Both the position numbers and the translations under genes were made by a program. The notes beneath the pieces were generated by a model. It made no database searches, was not told the origin of the DNA, and was given only the letters and a program-made list of their open reading frames with translations. From the NCBI GenBank assembly GCA_934045905.1, contig OW203768.1, positions 21,280,770 through 21,344,769 on the forward strand: a stretch of DNA of 64,000 nt, read 5' to 3'. This DNA is from Leuctra nigra. Its lineage: Eukaryota > Arthropoda > Insecta > Plecoptera > Leuctridae. The stretch's first letter is position 1, and each line of letters opens with the position of its first letter. Of the stretch, positions 46,318 through 58,959 are shown piece by piece.

Positions 46318-49300
46318 TCATAGCATCTTTAACGTTTCTAATCTGTACTTAAGCCTCGAACAATCCGAACATTGGTAGATGTTCTTCGACTTCCTATTCA
46401 GCATGTAGCCTCTACAGTTCTTGCTAAACTTGATGTCTGAAAGTGCACCCCTACAGGGAAACATAGCACCGTCAACTTCTCGCAAAAATTTCGACACATC
46501 ATTGAGCGAGTAAAACGGTGCACTCGGCGATATTCCCGAAGGATCCGATCGGTTTGAGAAGAACACTGTCGGCTCTGTGTTTCCTTCGAAGAGAACTGTT
46601 TTGTTACAGTTTCTGAGGGGAAAGGAGAAGCAAGTAAATGCTACGTATGAGCCGGTGAGAGTGGGACCTTTGTGAGCGCCCCATGACGTCGAAGGAAGAG
46701 ATATGTTGCAGTAATTATCAGCAATCTCTTGATAAGTAACAATTCTTTGTTCCTCGGGACACTCATCAAGGTGTTCTGGCTCGTCGAGGTGTTCTAGTTC
46801 GTTGAGGTGTTCTGGCTCATCGAGGTGTTCAGGACTCCCGACGACCTTGTCTTCTGATGAGACGGTGGGTCGGGGTTTCAGTTTGGGTTCGTCCAGCTGC
46901 ACTATTGGTTCGAGAGGATTGTTATTTTCAGATGTCTTCTCACTGTATAGTTCGGGTTCAACTTTGAGCTGGCTTTCGCTCCGTTGTGTTAATAGCTTGT
47001 AAGGATTGTTTCTCGCATATTTCTTCCTAGGTAATTTACTTTGCTTGTGTGGAGGATCATAAAAAGCATTATCAGCAGCAGGTAATCTGAACTTAGGAAT
47101 TGAGCGCTTCCTCAATTTCGTCAATCCTTTTTCCAATAAAACAATTTGTCCATTGATTGTCATAGGATCATAATAGCCTCCTACATCTTCCTTCTCAAAG
47201 TGCAAACCACAAATCAAGTCTGAGCCTCCTAGGGGCCTATTATATCTGGTTCGAGGTATCAGTTCCCTCCATTTTTCACGTGTTTCATGATCCTGTAAGA
47301 AACAATTAATTTAAAGATCAATTGGATCAGTGGTGGACTGGCTTGCCTAGGCCTCGGTGGCTAATGTGACTATGTATTGCCATTTGCTTGGATCAAGAAG
47401 TATTTGGGAGGATGTAGCCCACCCAGCCTGCCCAGCAGGGCTTCTTTTGGATTTATATCACTTTTAATTCGATTTGAAAATTAATTTGGGTTTAAAAAAA
47501 GTGTGGGTACAGTTTTCACAAGAAGCAAAACAAAATATGAATAGATGTAATTGAGCGAGCGTAGCGAGCGTCACCACAGTACTCTTATGGCACTTTCTCT
47601 GTGTGTTTTTTTTTTTTTTTTTTTTTTTTTTGCCTGCACTGCCCAGGTCAAACCGCACAACCAATCGATCTGAAATTTTGTACACATACTAACGTAATCT
47701 ATGCGATCCCTGGGATCTTTTCTGAACGAGATCCTGTGATTGGTTCAAATTTTATAAAAATTATCTTTCGATTGGTTGGTTCGATCAATTTGAAATTTAG
47801 CAAAGTCATTGCAACCAACATTGTACCCAATCAAAAAAAATTTCAGCCAAATCCTCCAATTGGTTCAAATTTGAAACCATTTTTCCTGTGATTTTTGAAA
47901 TTTAAACTGGAACCGATTAACCGACCAAATAAAAACTTCGCATGGTCATTGGTACCAACATTTATGGTATTTTTGCCAATTTTCACTCTAATCTGTCGTT
48001 ATTTTCAAAAGTTTTTGTCATTTTAGGGACATTTTGCGTGTTGGCTGTCAAATTCACGGCGACTTCGAATCTACAGTTCAAGGCAAGGTAGTTAGAGCAG
48101 AAACTTTCAAACGCATATGAAACTGATAATGACCGTTCAACAGATTGATCTGATATTGTGTACACACACTACATATCATATCATATGGGTGGTCCCAGGT
48201 ATATTTTTTGAACGAGATCCTGTGATTTTCGAAAATTAACAAGGAACCGTTCAATCATAAAGGTTTAATCGATCAACTTAAAACTTAGCAAGGATTGGCA
48301 CCAATATTTTTGGAGATTTTGGTGATTTTTATACAAGTCTGTGACGAAACTAAAGAATTGTTGGCTTTTAATGACATTCGATAGACATAATTTCGGTTCG
48401 AGGTGTTGCGTGTATCCGTGCTCGCTCATCAACGCGTTTCACAGAGCGTTTTCCTAGTATTTATAACAGAAAATTGGCACTTCTTGAGCTTTTTATTCCT
48501 AAAATGATTATGGGATTATAAAAACGTGTGTGTGTATTTTTTCAGCAAAAAGGCTAACATCAAGTGAATATAAAATTCCTCCAATTCTGCCCCGCACAGA
48601 TAATTTCTTTTAATTTTCGGTCACTTTTGAAACGGTTTTGGGATAATAAAAAAGTGTTGCTCGTTTCTTTAAGCAAGTAACTTAGGAGTATTGATGACGG
48701 ATTCCTCTAGGCATTCCATTCTATTTTTTTTAATGAAAATTGCAGATTTCAGTTCCTAGTAATTTATGTTAAACTATTTATTGCCCAGTGAAGAGCTCTC
48801 CATTTATGTAATCAGGGGTTTATTTTATTTATTTATTAGATTTTGAATTCATTGCTTAAAGCTTGTATTGTTTTCTATCAAATATGAAATAAATAATGCA
48901 AAAAATTGAAGTTTCCGCTGAGGGTGGACATTATGTTGGAACGTTGAACAGTCAGATTTAAGGGTATTCGAGTGGTACCACGTGACTAAACATATAACAT
49001 AAGAGGAAGACAATGTATTTTTTCCTCATTACATACGCGATCCTACAACCCAATGGACCTTTTTTGCATTTAATATTTTCATCCCGAATTATTTTTTGAC
49101 TAAATATTGCTGTTTCTCAGTTGATGAATCGGTAAATTTACCGATTATTAATTTACCGGTAAAAAAAATGGTAAATTTTGTTTTTTTGATCTTCTCCAAT
49201 GTATGAATGGAGATATCAAATTTTAAGTAAAATCTATAAGTGAACTTCAGTGTGACAACATTAGCAGTTAGGCATATTTTACGTTGATTTTTGGTTGTCC

Positions 49301-50061
49301 TCAATCATTCAGAATTAACTCCATCCATATACCATTACTTCCAATATTGCAATCTCTCTTCAGGTTTGATTGTTTAGCAGACACAGATTGTAACTTGATC
49401 AAATTGGTGGTCGACAATTCCTCTTATGGGAGAATAGCACAGGCAGCATGGCATAGCCTACACTAGATTAGTCGAATCAATGCTATTCGGCTATATCAAC
49501 CCTTATCAATATGGTGTATTGTAATTATTAACATTGATTATAGATGTATTGTTATTGTCCTGACTGCGGTAATCTTTGTAAATGGGTCAAATAATAAAGT
49601 AGGGCCATTTTTGTATTTGGTATAGTCATGATTTGGTATCTGCTATCATTTTTCAAAATTTACCGCTGACCGGTAAATTTACATGTAAAATTTACCGGTA
49701 AATTTACCGATTTTTCAGAACCGGTAAAAGTGCCATCCCTAATGATAAGGCATGACGGGATATAAGGGATCTGAAATATCGCCAAAACAATAAATTGTTC
49801 TGGATATTCTTTGTTTAGAATATCCTGATCTACCTAGATGTCAATTTGAGGAATTTCAATAAAAATAAATTATACTTTATTAATTAGGTAGGTACTTGAA
49901 TTATCAAGTAGTAACATTAGGAGTGGCAAATTTAGAGTATTAGTACTGTACCTATAGGTACCTAATTTAGTTTTTACCTTAGGTAGTGAAAAAAGGGAGA
50001 CACCTTTTTCTCTTATACTCGAACCTGTTTGACATCCAGGCACACAACATCTTCTCCCCAT
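46318..50061 (-). CDS. THAP-domain protein, tandem copy 2 (352 aa, two exons)
   Basis: Exons are 49978-50061 (28 codons, donor AAG|GTAAAA) and 46318-47292 (325 codons with stop, acceptor CTTACAG). The finger reads CCVPGC...KWRELIP...CGLHF, with SIPKFRLP after it. The rest follows copy 1 closely (acidic EHLDEP repeats, YQEIADNYCNIS, SNRSDPSGISPSAPFYSLND, C-terminal YQCSDCSRLKYRLETLK). Divergence is concentrated in the THAP finger and exon 1, while the C-terminal half is almost identical. That pattern suggests recent duplication with gene conversion, or changing DNA specificity. Likely a nuclear sequence-specific DNA-binding protein. Confidence 0.85.
47293..49977 (-). other. Intron of THAP copy 2
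   Basis: A 2.7-kb GT-AG intron. It holds a Helentron-like copy (47552-48457) bracketed by units of the GCAGGGCG-type tandem repeat (47330-47470 and 48505-48670). The rest is AT-rich with short repeats of TTTACCGGTAAATTTACCG near 49130-49160 and 49665-49725. Confidence 0.65.
47552..48457 (+). mobile_element. Helentron-like element, copy F
   Basis: TGAGCGAGCGTAGCGAGCG start, GCGTTTTCCTAG end, T-T flanks, poly(T) at about 47608-47630. Nearly identical to copy G, so both are recent. Confidence 0.8.
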
Positions 50062-50387
50062 GGCGGCAGAAGATTCTAGAAAGAAAGTAACATGTATGTA
50101 GCCCCAGTGAGCACACTATAACTACCATGGAACTGGCGACAAACTAACGAAACAGTAAGTACGTAGTCCTACCTAGTTCTGTATTTAGCAGATATTTAAA
50201 AAAGAAGATAATATCAAGTTGCCTACAGAATATATTTATCAGCCTACCTCATGGGAAAGATAGTTGGCACAATAGAAGTCCAAATCCCTAATGCCGTATC
50301 ACACCTTCAAACCATGCACCTATCTTCAGTTAGTTTGCATGTACAATGCTTGTTTCAAACAGACTATTGATATGTAGTGTAGAGCAG

Positions 50388-50509
50388 CAATCACATAAAA
50401 AGCGCAGAAAGCGTTTTTCTCTAAACCAATAATTACAAATCCAGAAACAGCTCGCGGCTGACTTGTGATTGGTTAATAGAAAAAAACATTTTCCGCGCTT
50501 ATGTGATTG
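50388..50509. mobile_element. 122-bp TIR MITE
   Basis: CAATCACATAAAAAGCGC at the left and GCGCTTATGTGATTG at the right. Non-coding core. Confidence 0.75.
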
Positions 50510-50555
50510 TGGCTTAAAACAGCCTTTATTGTGGTCCAGTCCAGTCCAGTCCACG

Positions 50556-50750
50556 AATAGACAACATCATAAATTATCTAGTTAGCTCTGCTTTTCAAAA
50601 AATTTCATATGCAGTAGGTACCGTGATCCAAGTATCTATTATGGTTTTTCAACAATGGATCATAACCATAATAGATACTTGGATCACGGTACTGCATATG
50701 AAAATTTTTGAAAAGCAGAGCTAACTAGATAATTTATGATGTTGTCTATT
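50556..50750. mobile_element. 195-bp near-perfect palindrome
   Basis: AATAGACAACATCATAAATT and the following ~70 bases are complemented almost exactly by 50660-50750, with a loop of under 20 bases. Foldback-type element upstream of THAP copy 2. Confidence 0.85.
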
Positions 50751-51119
50751 GGGTACAACTAGGTACAAAATCTGCCGCCCCCCGTGGGGCAGCGAGGGAT
50801 AGGTATTGTCGCCAGTTTTTCGCTATAGCACATTGGGTTTCCATTATCTAGGATACAATAGGCATTCATTCATTGTATGAGAGTTAAGCTCATCACTTTC
50901 TTGTCAAGCTACCTGACCGGTTAATGACTCCCCAACCCCTTCGCCTTACATAGTTGCCAATGTTTATTTCGAGACACGTCAAACCTGTCACTAAAACATG
51001 GCTAAGCCTCATTGTTGGATTTTTCAAAGAATCCGAATGTGCTTTAGCGAAAAACTGGGGACTGTACCTAGGTACTAGGTACACAGCTCTCACCGAGGGT
51101 GGCAAGTCCTGAGCAGACA

Positions 51120-51480
51120 CAGAAGCGATGTCGGCACGTCGATATTCACTTACATTTTATTACTTATAAGTTAAACAAATAATATTAACTACCTACAAAA
51201 TATTTATTTGGGGTAATGAGGTTGGTGGCAAATTGTTAGGTTAGAAATCTTTTACTTGAACGAATGTAGGCCCATATTATTATCGTACTCCGTAATAATA
51301 TTTAAGTAGATACCTATGTGTACTTTAATTGTAAAATATCTTTCGGTCTTACCTAGGTAGGTATAGTCTGTTTCTTCTATGCTTATCTTAGTAAAAATAT
51401 GGCTAGTGACATTGACAGCTACGCAGCTCTCAACTCAAAATAAATAAACAACAAAACATGGCAGCCGGCAGGGTTGCCAG
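51120..51480 (-). promoter_or_regulatory. Duplicated upstream (probable promoter) block of THAP copy 2
   Basis: GAAGCGATGTCGGCACGTC and, further on, TTGGTGGCAAATTGTTAGGT, ACTCCGTAATAATATT and GACATTGACAGCTACGCAGC match blocks upstream of the other two THAP copies. The distance to the ATG is about 1.1 kb because of the MITEs between. Confidence 0.5.
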
Positions 51481-52183
51481 ATGGGTACGTAGTCGTTCGT
51501 GGCGCCAAATTGAGCGCCTTTTAAAATTGGAAATAACTCGAAATGAGTAACAAGCTATAACAAGTGATGATTTATTTGTCATTTTGATGGCAACCCAACA
51601 AGCTGATTGAGAACAAATAGGGACGGAATAGGGATTAAGACCAAGAAGGGCAATTTCGCCAAAAATGCATTAAGTAGAGTGACCTAGAATAAAAATGTTA
51701 TTTCGTCTTTCGAAAAGAATCAAGCCACAACCTTAGGTCAAAACTATCTGGAAAGGTGAATGTGATGAAAATGTGGTGTTTCGAATTCCATACTCCGGCA
51801 GTGTAAGAATCGAGTTTGATTGATTTGGGCATAATTTTGAAATATGTAAAAATGTGTAAAATGCAGTATTCTTGAAGATAAATATAATATGAAGCGATTC
51901 TGGAATCATTTTGAAATAAATTAAAAATTAGTGATCAGAGATAATTATTCTTGACGAAACTTTAGGCTAATGCAAAAGGAATATATTTATTTGTACATAT
52001 TCCCCACATTGGCCCCGCAGACATTTTTTTGCTACAAATGAAAAAGTTTTATCAAATTTCAGAACCTTTAATTATTAAAGAGTACAATGTTTTGCCTAGT
52101 ATAATGTAACTGTACCTATACATTACAAAATTAATAGTCAGTATCTAACAAATCAGTTCATAAAAATGAACATTATTTACATT
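51481..52183. other. Intergenic sequence 3' of THAP copy 3
   Basis: No gene is seen. AT-rich, with a possible minus-strand AATAAA near 51988-51993. Confidence 0.5.
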
Positions 52184-54667
52184 TCATATCATATTTGACG
52201 CAACTAATTTCTTCTGAAGCTTAGAACAATCCGAACATTGGTACAAGTTCCTCATCTTTTTCTTCAGCATATTATATCCCTCACATGTATCGCTATAATG
52301 AGCATCTGAAAACACACCCCAACACGGAAACACAGAGTTCACTTCTCGTAGGAAGGTCGAAACATCATTCAGGGTGTGAATAGGTTCTCTAGCCGGCATT
52401 TCCGAAGGATACGAGCGGTTTGAGAAGAACACTTTCGGCTGTGTAGTGCCTTCAAAGAGAACAGTTTTGTTACAGTTTCTGATAGGAAGAGAGAAGAAAG
52501 TGAATGCTACGTATGAGCCGGTGAGAGTGGGACCTTTGTGGACGCCCCACGACGGCGAAGGTAGAGATATGTTGCTGTAATTATCAGCAATCTCTTGATA
52601 TGTAAGGAGTTCTGGCTTGTCGAGGTATTCTGGCTCATCAAGGTGTTTTGGCTCGTCACGGTGTTCTGGCTCATCAAGGTATTCTGGCTCATCAAGGTGT
52701 TCTGACTCATCAAGGTGTTCTAGGTCGTCGAGGTGTTCTGGCTCGTCAGAGAAGTCCAACTCGTTGGGACACCTGAAGTCATCATCTCCCTGCAAGACGA
52801 GGGGTTGTGATTTAGTTTCGATTTGGCAATTGTTGACGCTGCATTACTGGCTCAAGAGGATTGTTACGTCGAGTCACCTTCGGAGATAATATTCTTCGCT
52901 TACGATGAGTAATGTCTGGGGATACAATAGCATTTTCAGCAGCAGTCAGTCTGAGCTTAGGAATGGAATACAGTCTCACTGTCTTTCTTACTTTTTTCAT
53001 TGCAACATTTCTTCATCTGATTTTCACTGGTTTATAAAGGTCATTGATGTCCTTCTGCTCAAAGTGTAATGCACAAATCCGATCTCTGACATCAAGGGAC
53101 TCACCTCTCTTGTTTAGAGGTATTTGTTCCATCCACTTTTGACACATTTCATGATCCTGTAACAAACAATTTTAGGTAGGTATTGAAAGATTAAAAATAA
53201 TTTTCATTTACTGAAAATTACACGTTTCAAATCATTTGTGCTGAATTATTAATGACAAATAAAAAGATCAATGAGAATGTGATTACCAACCAAGTACTAG
53301 TAACTTGGGTAATGAAATTACTTTTCATGAAAAAAGGAACAAAATTTCTTCCAAACTACAATGAAAGGTAAATTAAAGTAGAGCCATCGATAGTCCACGT
53401 AATTCAAGTCAGTGACTCACAAATTAAATTACAAATCAATGAAATAAATATTTTACAACTATATTTTGCATTGTTGATGCATATCCATAAGATTACTTTG
53501 TAGAAATACGATAGTTTATAAAGAATTTACAATAATTTAAATTAATTTCATGCAGTATGAATTAAGTACTTGATTTGATTTTAAGCAGTTTCTAGTAGAA
53601 ACTGGCTAAATTAGGGTATTATTCTTCAATATCTCTTTATTTAATCCCGTACCCCCACATTTTTAAACGGCTAAAATATTGAAAAAAATCGGCCTTTAAA
53701 ATGAAATCAATATTTTTACTTTGTAGTTTATATTACGATTTCTACAGAAGATATAAGTGTAATTTTGAAGCTTCACCATGTTATCTTATGGGAAATTTCA
53801 AGATTTCCTTTTAGGATATCTCTTAAATTAATCCCGTGACACATGTTTTTCTATTCGTATTTGCAAATGGTATTGCTTGAGGCATATTTGAGGAAAATTT
53901 GAAGCATTTCTATTTAACAAGGACTTTTGATGGATGTACTTTAATCATTTAAGGTGGCTGGGTCGATCGGCCATTTTTTCAGATAGTATTCAGTTTTGCT
54001 GTACTCACTCATTGGTATCCCCTAAACAACACTTCAAAAAATAAATTACTTCCCGTGTCTAGTTTTCGAGATAGGCGAATAAGTAAGAAGTATTTTCCCC
54101 ATGTTATCTTATGGCAGGTTTGAAAAATTTGCTACAAATAAATAAACATTTTATTTAATTGGCTTGATAGATTTTCAAAAAATCTATATAAGAAAGAATC
54201 TTTGATCTATTTACTTGCATTAAAAAAATATAAACCAATATCATCGTGTGCTAAATAAAAAGTTATAACTTATAGGCGATTCAATTCAAATTGTGAATCA
54301 AGTCAAAATACTTTTGGCAACACGGGAGTGCTCAAGGTAGTTAGAAGGCACTAAATGCCTACTAAAGATACCTTGACTTTTCATGAAAGTAAACTATAGG
54401 TGTAAGCTCAGCAAGCTCAGCCATCATGATTACGCACAAATTCAAATTTCCAAAGTACGATGTGGCCATATTGTTCAGTATTGTTAAAATTATAGAAAAA
54501 TCTTCAATATCCAATTCAAAACTAACTTCTTTGGGGCAGTAATACTGGTCTAAATAATAAGATACCGTATAAATACCATTAAAATGTTGTCTATTTCAAC
54601 TACTCAGCATATTATAAAAGTAAATTTTGTGCTAAAAGAATTTATAAAAGTGATTTTTTTACACTTA

Positions 54668-54824
54668 GGGCCGGTATAACCAAAGTTAATCTGAGCCGCA
54701 TTAACTAAATATATGGACTAAATTGGCGGCACAGCCAATCAGATACCTAAAAATGAGTGAAACAATTGAATTTAATCCAAAAGTTAGTTAATCCAGCACA
54801 ATTTAACTTTGGTTATTCCGGGCC
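54668..54824. mobile_element. 157-bp Harbinger-like MITE, TTA target
   Basis: GGGCCGGTATAACCAAAGTT and its near-complement at the right end, flanked by TTA on both sides (54665-54667, 54825-54827), as in PIF/Harbinger insertions. Confidence 0.8.
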
Positions 54825-55322
54825 TTAATAAATTAGTGAAAGCTCTCCAATTCAGAAAACCGATCGAACCAGCCACCAAAATTAGGTATGCTTCCGCATT
54901 TTCCGCAATGTAGGTACTACACTTAAACATAATAAAAAATTGCACAGATGCTACAACCAGCATGAAATAGGATTCTCATGTCATTTTGGTGAAAATATAA
55001 ACTTTGATTAGTGATTAGGATTCTATTCTGATTCAATAATCTCCACAGGAAAGAAAAATAATCAATTCAGGTTCAATTTCACAATTACTCATTTTGATCA
55101 TAGAATTGTATGTCCTAGAGAATTTACTTAAACATTACTTTAAAATTTGTGTATTTAGATTACTGTCTCGGCTTGTTAGGTACCTACCTACACAAAAAGC
55201 ATTGTAATACAGTTCGTAATTTCGTTGTACATTAGTTACATAGTACCCAAGACTACCTATCTTAACTTCCCATTTGAAGCTCAACAATGAAACAATGTGA
55301 AGTATATAAATCATTTTCTTAT

Positions 55323-56210
55323 TGAGCGAGCGTCACCACGGTACTCTTATGGCACTTTCTCTGTGTGTTTTTTTTTTTTTTTTTTGCCTGCACTGCCCAG
55401 GTTAAACCGCACAACCAATCGATCTGAAATTTTGTACACATACTAACGTAATCTATGCGATCCCTGGGATCTTTTCTGAACGGTATCCTGTGATTGGTTC
55501 AAATTTTATAAAAATTATCTTTCGATTGGTTGGTTCGATCAATTTGAAATTTAGCAAAGTCATTGCAACCAACATTGTACCCAATCAAAAAAAATTTCAG
55601 CCAAATCCTCCAATTGGTTCAAATTTAAAACCATTTTTCCTGTGATTTTTGAAATTTAAACTGGAACCGATTGACCGACCAGCTAAAAACTTCGCATGGT
55701 CATTGGTACAAACATTTAAAGTATTTTTGCCAATTTTCACTCTAATCTGTCGTTATTTTCAAAAGTTTTTGTCATTTTAGGGATATTTTGCGTGTTGGCT
55801 GTCAAATTCACGGCGACTTCGAATCTACAGTTCAAGGCAAGGTAGTTAGAGCAGAAAGTTTTAAACGATATGAAACTAATAATGACCGTTCAACAGATTG
55901 ATCTGATATTGTGTACACACACTACATATCATATCATATGGGTGGTCCCAGGTATATTTTTTGAACGAGATCCTGTGATTTTTGAAAATTAACAAGGAAC
56001 CGTTCAATCATAAAGGTTTAATCGATCAACTTAAAACTTAGCAAGGATTGGCACCAATATTTTTGGAGATTTTGGAGATTTTTATACAAGTATGTGACGA
56101 AACTAAAGAATTAATGGCTTTTAATGACATTCGATAGACATAATTTCGGTTCGAGGTGTTGCGTGTATCCGTGCTCGCTCATCAACGCGTTACACAGAGC
56201 GTTTTCCTAG
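55323..56210 (+). mobile_element. Helentron-like element, copy G
   Basis: TGAGCGAGCGTC start (one GAGCG unit shorter than copy F), GCGTTTTCCTAG end, T-T flanks. Almost the same as copy F across its length. Confidence 0.8.
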
Positions 56211-56377
56211 TGTTTTATGTATATGAATCTCTACGGTTTTACATAATCAATTAATCGATATTCAGGATATTTTTTTGGTTACCTAGTTAGTTGTCCACGA
56301 CAATATATTGAGGAAGGCATTTCAATAAAAAGTTAATAAATCAAGTACTAGGTTCTATATAATAAAGTTATGATAAT

Positions 56378-56590
56378 GTACACTTGGCAGTAAGTATAGT
56401 AACTAAAAATAATCACTCAATAAATTTGATTTACCTACTGAAAAATTTAGATACCGAGAAGTCAGTACAAACGATCTAATTGTCTCACTCTTCATTGCAA
56501 TGATAATAACAAGCATTTATTACATTATGGAACATGACAATCAGTCATTCACGGTTAATCCCTGATCATTTTTATTAGGCCAAGCATACT
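56378..56590. mobile_element. Diverged inverted copy of the 217-bp MITE
   Basis: Reverse complement of the 45724-45940 core is visible in GTTCCATAATGTAATAA-like and ATGATAATAACAAGC phrases. Ends GTACACTTGGC and GGCCAAGCATAC. Confidence 0.6.
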
Positions 56591-56829
56591 TACTGGGTAG
56601 CAAAAATATATCAAAAGGTATGTTTCGTGAATAAAATGTAACTCTTAACATACCTTAGGTAGTGAAAACAATGTGACACCTTTGTTTTGTCTCGCGTAAT
56701 TTCGCATCAAGCCTGTTGGACAACCAGGCACACTGCAGATTTTCGACATGGCAGCAGCAGATTCTAGAAAGAAATAAAGAAATGGAGCAAGCAAGCTACC
56801 AGACATGAACTCTATGGAACGAGTGCCGG

Positions 56830-57720
56830 ACTGGCTCGTCAGGTGCCTCGGCGGCTATTGTTACTATTTAGAAGTTTGTGGGAGAAAGCAGCCCACCAAC
56901 TTGCCCCGCAGGGCAATTTTTGGACTCTTATAACTTTAAAATGGAATGTAAAAACGATTTGGTGATTTGAAAAGTTCATTTTTTCACAAGAAAAACATAA
57001 GAAAGGCCCACCAATCATGCCTTGCAGGGCGCTTTTTGATTTTCTGTCACTCTTAAAATGATTTTGGGATTATGACAATTTGTATTTTTTCAGAATGATG
57101 AGGCTTTAACAGAAAGTGAAGTTAAATGTACCCAAATTCTGCCACGCAGGGATTTTTTTTCAATTTCAGTCACTTTTGAAACGATTTTGCTATTATAAAA
57201 ACGTGCATTATTTTGAGCGAAGAAGCCAACAACGAATTGAAACTAAAGAATTGTCCCGGCCTGCCCCGCAGGGCGATTTTTCATCATGTATTTATTTAAG
57301 CGATTTTGGGATCGAAAAATGTGTATTTGGCTCCAAATGTTAAACATAAAGTAAATGGAAAATGAAATGAATTGAAGATGCGACAAACCTGCACCGCAGG
57401 GCGCTTTTTGGATTTTTGTTAATTTCCAAACGATTTTGGGATTGTAAAATCGTGTATTTGGCTTCAAAATGCCCAACATAGTTCAGTTAAATTAAATAGA
57501 AGAGGCCCCCGCCAGCCTCGCAGGGCGCTTTTGAACTTTTATAAATTTTAATTTGTTGATGGGATTGTAAAAATATGTATTTTGCTGCATAAAGCCTAAC
57601 ACAAAGTTAATGAAGACAAATTTAAAGGTGCTTTTTGAATTTTGTATCATTAAATCATTTATGATTTGGGATTGTAAAAATGAGTATTGGTTAGCCTGCA
57701 AAATGTCCAACATAAATATA
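56830..57720. repeat. Diverged tandem repeat array, about 120-bp units, left part
   Basis: About seven units share a GAGGCCC...GCCCCGCAGGGCGC(TTTTT) core, then TTTTGGGATTGTAAAAA and CAACATAAAGTTAA-like phrases. The array is interrupted by a Helentron-like insertion and continues at 58960-59345. Confidence 0.8.
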
Positions 57721-57722
57721 AT

Positions 57723-58948
57723 TGAGCGAGCGTCATTACGGTACTCTTATAGCACTTTCCCTTTTTTTTTTTAAATTTTATATTTTTTTTATGTCTGCAC
57801 TGCCCAGGTTAAACCCACAACCAATCGATCTGAAATTTTGCACACATACTTTAACGTAATACATGCAATCTCTCTGGGATCGTTTTTGAACGGGCTCCTG
57901 TGATTGGTTCAAATTTTAAAAAAATTATCTTTTGATTGGTTGGTCCGTTCAATAAACGTCGTAAAGTCATTACGACCAACATTGTCCTCAATCTTACAAA
58001 GTTTCAGCCAAATCCTCCCATTGGTTAAAATTTAAACCCATCTTTCCTGTGATTTTTGAAATTTAAACTAGAACCAATTGACCTATCAACTTAAAACTTT
58101 GCATGGCCATTGGTACCAACATTTTAAGTATTTTTGCCAATTTTCAGTCTAATCTGTCGTTATTTTTAAAAGTTTTTGTCATTTTAAGGAAATTTTATTC
58201 CATAATCTTGAAATATTTGAAAAATGTATGTACACTCCCCCAAATAATAAACGGTACTCAAAAGAAAATGAATTGACTGATTAAGATGGCATCATCCCAT
58301 GAAGTCAGTGCTAACGCATTATCTAACTCTTTTAGGTGAGCTCTGATTTCATTGATAATAACAAGGATTGATTGTCAAGGAACCGGCCCAGCAGCCAATA
58401 CGTTTTGTACCAAGTACCGTTTATTATTTGGGGGAGTGTACCTAGGTACAACATTTTCATCCCTGCCTACTTTAAGCTTATCTTCTTCTTCTTCTTCTTC
58501 TTCTTCTTTTGTTTTGAGTGGCCACACTAGAAATATCAGTATTTCTGCTCCAAGGCCTGTAGAGCAGCCTTAGCAGTCCACAATTTACAGTAAAATGAAA
58601 GCATTTTTGAGCTGCATCCGATATCAAATCAGAGCAGTACGATGGCTAAATCCTCCAATTGGTTTAATATCTTCTGATTAGTGTACAATCAAATTGTTTC
58701 GATTAAGTTCAATTTTTTTTGTGTGGTGATCAAGACCAACATTAGGTATCTAAAATTTAACACATTGTAAGCCCAATCAGTCAAGTATTAATTGTCATTT
58801 TACGAGTTTAGTATAGGGTTTCACAAGAGATTTCTGGAAAAAGTTAGTAGGTAGTCACGACACATTGGAGCCGTGTCGTGTATCGTGTCTGGGGATGTTG
58901 CATGTTTTGTGCTCGCTCATCAACGCGTTACACTGAGCGTTTTCCTAG
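57723..58948 (+). mobile_element. Helentron-like element, copy H, with nested MITE
   Basis: TGAGCGAGCGTCATTACGG start, GCGTTTTCCTAG end, T-T flanks. It contains the mariner-like MITE 58233-58438 and a (TTC)n tract near 58483-58507. It inserted into the 120-bp tandem repeat array. Confidence 0.8.
58233..58438. mobile_element. Mariner-like MITE, TA target, nested in copy H
   Basis: TIRs CACTCCCCCAAATAATAAAC and its exact complement, extending to about 26 bp, with TA on both sides. The core shares ATGGCATCATCCCATGAAGT with the decayed copy at 15578-15800. Confidence 0.85.
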
Positions 58949-58959
58949 TATTAAATTAA

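Larger units (their letters stand above)
53157..56653 (-). other. Intron of THAP copy 3
   Basis: A 3.5-kb intron with a Harbinger-like MITE (54668-54824), a Helentron-like copy (55323-56210) and an inverted MITE copy (56378-56590). From 53160 to 54660 I see nothing beyond AT-rich sequence. Confidence 0.6.
52184..56749 (-). pseudogene. THAP-domain gene, tandem copy 3, frame broken twice
   Basis: Exon 1 (56654-56749, 32 codons, donor AAG|GTATGT) is intact: CSVPGC...VTLFSLPK. The exon 2 region (52184-53156) starts normally with DHEMCQKWMEQIP and CALHFEQKDI, completing the finger. It then hits TGA at 53013-53015, where copies 1 and 2 read on into the ING-Q box. A shifted frame resumes SIPKLRLTAAENAI, stops at TAA 52812-52814, and a third frame carries the expanded EHLDEP repeats (about nine against four in the others) and the conserved C-terminus to 52184. 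It could still make a short THAP finger alone. An assembly error is the alternative. Confidence 0.75.
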
